Origin: an uncultured Phycisphaerales bacterium
Lineage (GTDB): Bacteria; Planctomycetota; Phycisphaerae; Phycisphaerales; UBA1924
NCBI GenBank assembly: GCA_937879825.1
Contig: CALFMQ010000300.1
Coordinates: 1 to 5,893 of the forward strand
Direction: 5' to 3'
DNA: 5,893 bases
The notes under the pieces were generated by a model. It was not told where the DNA came from. It worked only from the letters and a program-made list of their open reading frames with translations, and made no database searches. Below are positions 4,281 to 5,893 of the stretch, piece after piece. Position 1 is the first letter of the stretch; each line of letters starts with the position of its first letter. Both the position numbers and the translations under genes were made by a program.

Positions 4281-5723
4281 ATGGCCAACGAAGGCGTGAT
4301 TACACAGGTCATCGGCTCGACATTCGACGCTCAGTTCCCCGAGGACCGACTCCCGGACATCTACTCCGCGATCAAGATCGAGGCCGACACACGCGTCGGC
4401 AAACTCGACCTCACCGGCGAAGTCGCCAAGCACCTCGGCGGCGGACGCGTCCGCTGCGTCGCGCTCGGCTCGACCGACGGTCTTACACGCGGCATGAAGT
4501 GCGTCGGCACCGGTTCGCCCGTGCAGGTACCCGTTGGAGAAGGCGTCCTCGGACGCGTCTTCAATCTGCTCGGCAATCCCATCGACAACCGCGGCCCGGT
4601 AAACGCGAACAAGTCGCGCTCCATCCACCAGTCGCCGCCCGACTTCGAGCAACTCTCCCCCAAGACCGAAGTCCTCACGACCGGCATCAAGGTCATCGAC
4701 CTGCTCTGCCCCTTCGTCCGAGGCGGCAAGATCGGTCTGTTCGGCGGTGCCGGCGTCGGCAAGACCGTCATCATCCAGGAAATGATCGCTCGCGTCGCGC
4801 GTGAGTTCGGCGGCTACTCCGTGTTCTGCGGCGTCGGCGAGCGCACCCGCGAAGGCAACGACCTCTGGCTCGAAATGCAGGAGGCCGAGTACACCGACGA
4901 GAACGGCAACAAGGCGCACGTCATCGACAAGGTCGCCATGGTGTTCGGCCAGATGAACGAGCCGCCCGGCTCGCGTCTCCGCGTCGCGCTGTCCGGCCTG
5001 ACCATGGCCGAGGAGTTCCGCGACGCCTCCGGCAAGGAAACCATGATCTTCGTGGACAACATCTTCCGCTTCACACAGGCGGGTTCGGAAGTGTCCGCGC
5101 TGCTCGGGCGTATGCCCAGCGCCGTCGGTTATCAGCCGACGCTCTCGACGGAGATGGGTGAGTTGCAGGAGCGAATCACCTCGACCGCCAAGGGCGCCAT
5201 TACGTCCGTGCAGGCCATCTATGTGCCCGCCGACGACCTGACCGACCCCGCGCCCGCGACGGCGTTCGCTCACCTTGACGCGTTCGTCACGCTCTCCCGC
5301 GGCATCGCCGAGAAGGGCATCTACCCCGCGGTCGATCCGCTCTCCTCGACCTCGCGAATTCTCGACGCCGCCATCATCGGCGAGCGCCACTACAAGGCCG
5401 CGACGCAGGTGCAGCAGATCCTCCAGCGCTACAAGAACCTGCAGGACATCATCGCGATCCTCGGCGTCGACGAACTCTCCGAAGAAGACAAGATGGCCGT
5501 CTCCCGCGCCCGCAAGATCGAGCGCTTCCTCTCCCAGCCCTTCTTCGTCGCCGAGCAGTTCACCGGCTTCCCCGGCATCTACACCCCGCTCGAGGAAACC
5601 ATCGACTCCTTCGAGCGCCTGTGCGCGGGCGAGGGCGACGACCTGCCCGAGTCGGCGTTCATGTACGTCGGCAACCTCGACGACGCAAAGAAGAAGGCCG
5701 AGAAGATGGCGATGAGCGTCTGA
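4281..5723 (+). CDS. atpD: F1Fo ATP synthase subunit beta
   Basis: This is the catalytic beta subunit of the F1 head, which interconverts ADP plus phosphate and ATP at the cytoplasmic face of the membrane in an alpha3-beta3 ring. It is 480 residues, normal for the family and complete. Visible landmarks are the P-loop GGAGVGKT at 155-162, GVGERTREGND with catalytic E187 and R188, Walker B MIFVDN with D259, the conserved VPADDLTDPAPATAFAHLDA segment at 315-334, Y348 in the GIYPAVDPLSSTSR adenine pocket, and an intact DELSEED at 397-403 for coupling to gamma. The ATG at 4281 begins MANEGVITQVIGSTFDAQFP, the expected N-terminus. AGGGG at 4267-4271, nine bases upstream, is a modest ribosome binding site. 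Open frame continues upstream but is not beta-like. No other atp gene is visible on either side and a terminator follows, so it appears to be transcribed alone. Confidence 0.98.
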   Translation: MANEGVITQVIGSTFDAQFPEDRLPDIYSAIKIEADTRVGKLDLTGEVAKHLGGGRVRCVALGSTDGLTRGMKCVGTGSPVQVPVGEGVLGRVFNLLGNPIDNRGPVNANKSRSIHQSPPDFEQLSPKTEVLTTGIKVIDLLCPFVRGGKIGLFGGAGVGKTVIIQEMIARVAREFGGYSVFCGVGERTREGNDLWLEMQEAEYTDENGNKAHVIDKVAMVFGQMNEPPGSRLRVALSGLTMAEEFRDASGKETMIFVDNIFRFTQAGSEVSALLGRMPSAVGYQPTLSTEMGELQERITSTAKGAITSVQAIYVPADDLTDPAPATAFAHLDAFVTLSRGIAEKGIYPAVDPLSSTSRILDAAIIGERHYKAATQVQQILQRYKNLQDIIAILGVDELSEEDKMAVSRARKIERFLSQPFFVAEQFTGFPGIYTPLEETIDSFERLCAGEGDDLPESAFMYVGNLDDAKKKAEKMAMSV

Positions 5724-5729
5724 CGCTCA
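5713..5729 (+). repeat. Palindrome spanning the atpD stop codon
   Basis: TGAGCGTC (5713-5720) and GACGCTCA (5722-5729) are perfect inverted arms around one central base. As RNA it could form a six-bp stem, TGAGCG with CGCTCA, with the stop codon lying in the loop. Whether it has a role is unknown. Confidence 0.5.
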
Positions 5730-5748
5730 CGCGCAAACCGACTCACCC

Positions 5749-5774
5749 AAAGCCCCTCTCCGGAGGGGCTTTTT
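5749..5774 (+). terminator. Intrinsic terminator of atpD
   Basis: AAAGCCCCTC (5749-5758) pairs perfectly with GAGGGGCTTT (5763-5772) around a TCCG tetraloop, and a five-T run spans 5770-5774. It starts 25 bases after the atpD stop. The A-rich left edge also makes it weakly usable from the other strand. Confidence 0.93.
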
Positions 5775-5783
5775 CGTTTGAAT

Positions 5784-5812
5784 CCCCTCCCGCCGGGAGG
5801 GGTAGGGGAGGG
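5784..5812. repeat. REP-like hairpin with G-run tail
   Basis: CCCCTCCC (5784-5791) and GGGAGGGG (5795-5802) form an eight-bp stem with a GCC loop. TA and GGGGAGGG follow, so the right half reads GGGAGGGGTAGGGGAGGG (5795-5812), a perfect four-run quadruplex pattern on the plus strand. Hairpins with a pyrimidine-rich and a purine-rich arm plus a purine tail are typical of dispersed intergenic repeats in GC-rich bacteria. Only one copy is in this window, so its repeat nature is inferred. It lacks a T-run and is not a second terminator. Confidence 0.5.
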
Positions 5813-5825
5813 TATGCGAATCTGT

Positions 5826-5831
5826 TCTAAT
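5826..5831 (+). promoter_or_regulatory. Weak -10-like box before the last gene
   Basis: TCTAAT lies six bases before the ATG at 5838, the distance expected for a transcript that starts at or next to its start codon. There is no Shine-Dalgarno sequence before that ATG. No -35 hexamer is recognisable, because the REP-like element occupies that position, so this is a tentative call. Confidence 0.25.
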
Positions 5832-5837
5832 CACAAC

Positions 5838-5893
5838 ATGCACCGCTACACCACGATCACCGACGCCGACCTGCCCGAGGCGTTCCGCATCAT
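5838..5893 (+). CDS. Start of an unidentified gene, cut by the window edge
   Basis: Eighteen complete codons are visible, giving MHRYTTITDADLPEAFRI, with no stop before the edge. The composition (many third-position C or G, as in atpD) suits real coding sequence, and the gap after the atpD terminator leaves room for a new gene. It does not resemble the N-terminus of the ATP synthase epsilon subunit, the usual neighbour of atpD. The family cannot be named from so short a piece. The missing ribosome binding site means the true start could lie further downstream. Confidence 0.4.
   Translation, partial: MHRYTTITDADLPEAFRI

Noticed and set aside
3590..4804. 404-codon plus-strand open frame
   Set aside because: It is antisense to the zinc-ribbon genes and then out of frame in atpD. 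Its product is Arg/Pro/His-rich with no recognisable motif, typical of a GC-rich shadow frame.
4263..5390. 375-codon minus-strand open frame opposite atpD
   Set aside because: atpD is certain from its motifs. The antisense product is a low-complexity Gly/Ala/Asp/Arg sequence created by GC-rich third positions.

Overview
The window reads as chromosomal DNA from a GC-rich planctomycete, most likely of the Phycisphaerae group. This is inference from three signs. A secreted protein ends in a single dockerin-like calcium loop followed by a Trp and a Cys. Several small membrane proteins carry the CxxCGYD(L/I)RG...CPECG zinc ribbon that is very common in planctomycete hypothetical proteins. The F1 beta subunit carries variants (LLCPF, FCGVGERTREGNDLWLEM) that, from memory, fit that phylum. 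There are no RNA genes, insertion sequences or CRISPR arrays.

Layout. (1) 59-1723, plus strand: an exported, cysteine-containing multi-repeat protein with a dockerin-like tail, closed by a strong intrinsic terminator at 1768-1797. The first 58 bases hold only its ribosome binding site and unassignable sequence. (2) 1917-2336, plus strand: a stand-alone tandem CBS-domain protein of the Hrp1-like small type, followed by a 12-bp inverted repeat that begins inside its last codons and by an intrinsic terminator at 2399-2435. (3) 4078 down to 2441, minus strand: four small overlapping genes, all with an N-terminal zinc ribbon and hydrophobic membrane segments; three also have a C-terminal zinc ribbon. 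The junctions are TAATG, ATGA and TAATG, so the genes are almost certainly co-transcribed and translationally coupled. The first and third genes share a nearly identical 48-bp block, which points to duplication or gene conversion. (4) 4079-4280: a divergent intergenic region of about 200 bp. It holds a very C-rich (G-rich on the minus strand) tract at the start of the zinc-ribbon operon and a TATACT -10-like box and hairpins ahead of the next gene. (5) 4281-5723, plus strand: atpD, complete and with all catalytic motifs, ended by its own terminator at 5749-5774 rather than continuing into atpC. (6) 5784-5837: a hairpin plus G-tract element that looks like a dispersed intergenic repeat, then the start of another plus-strand gene (5838 to the window edge).

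How the parts relate. atpD is core energy metabolism and appears as a single-gene transcription unit. The CBS protein is probably a nucleotide- or metal-sensing regulator of unknown target. The secreted protein is extracellular or cell-surface. Nothing in the sequence links these functionally. The least ordinary part is the four-gene zinc-ribbon membrane operon, whose function is unknown and which is lower in GC than atpD in the stretches I counted by hand.
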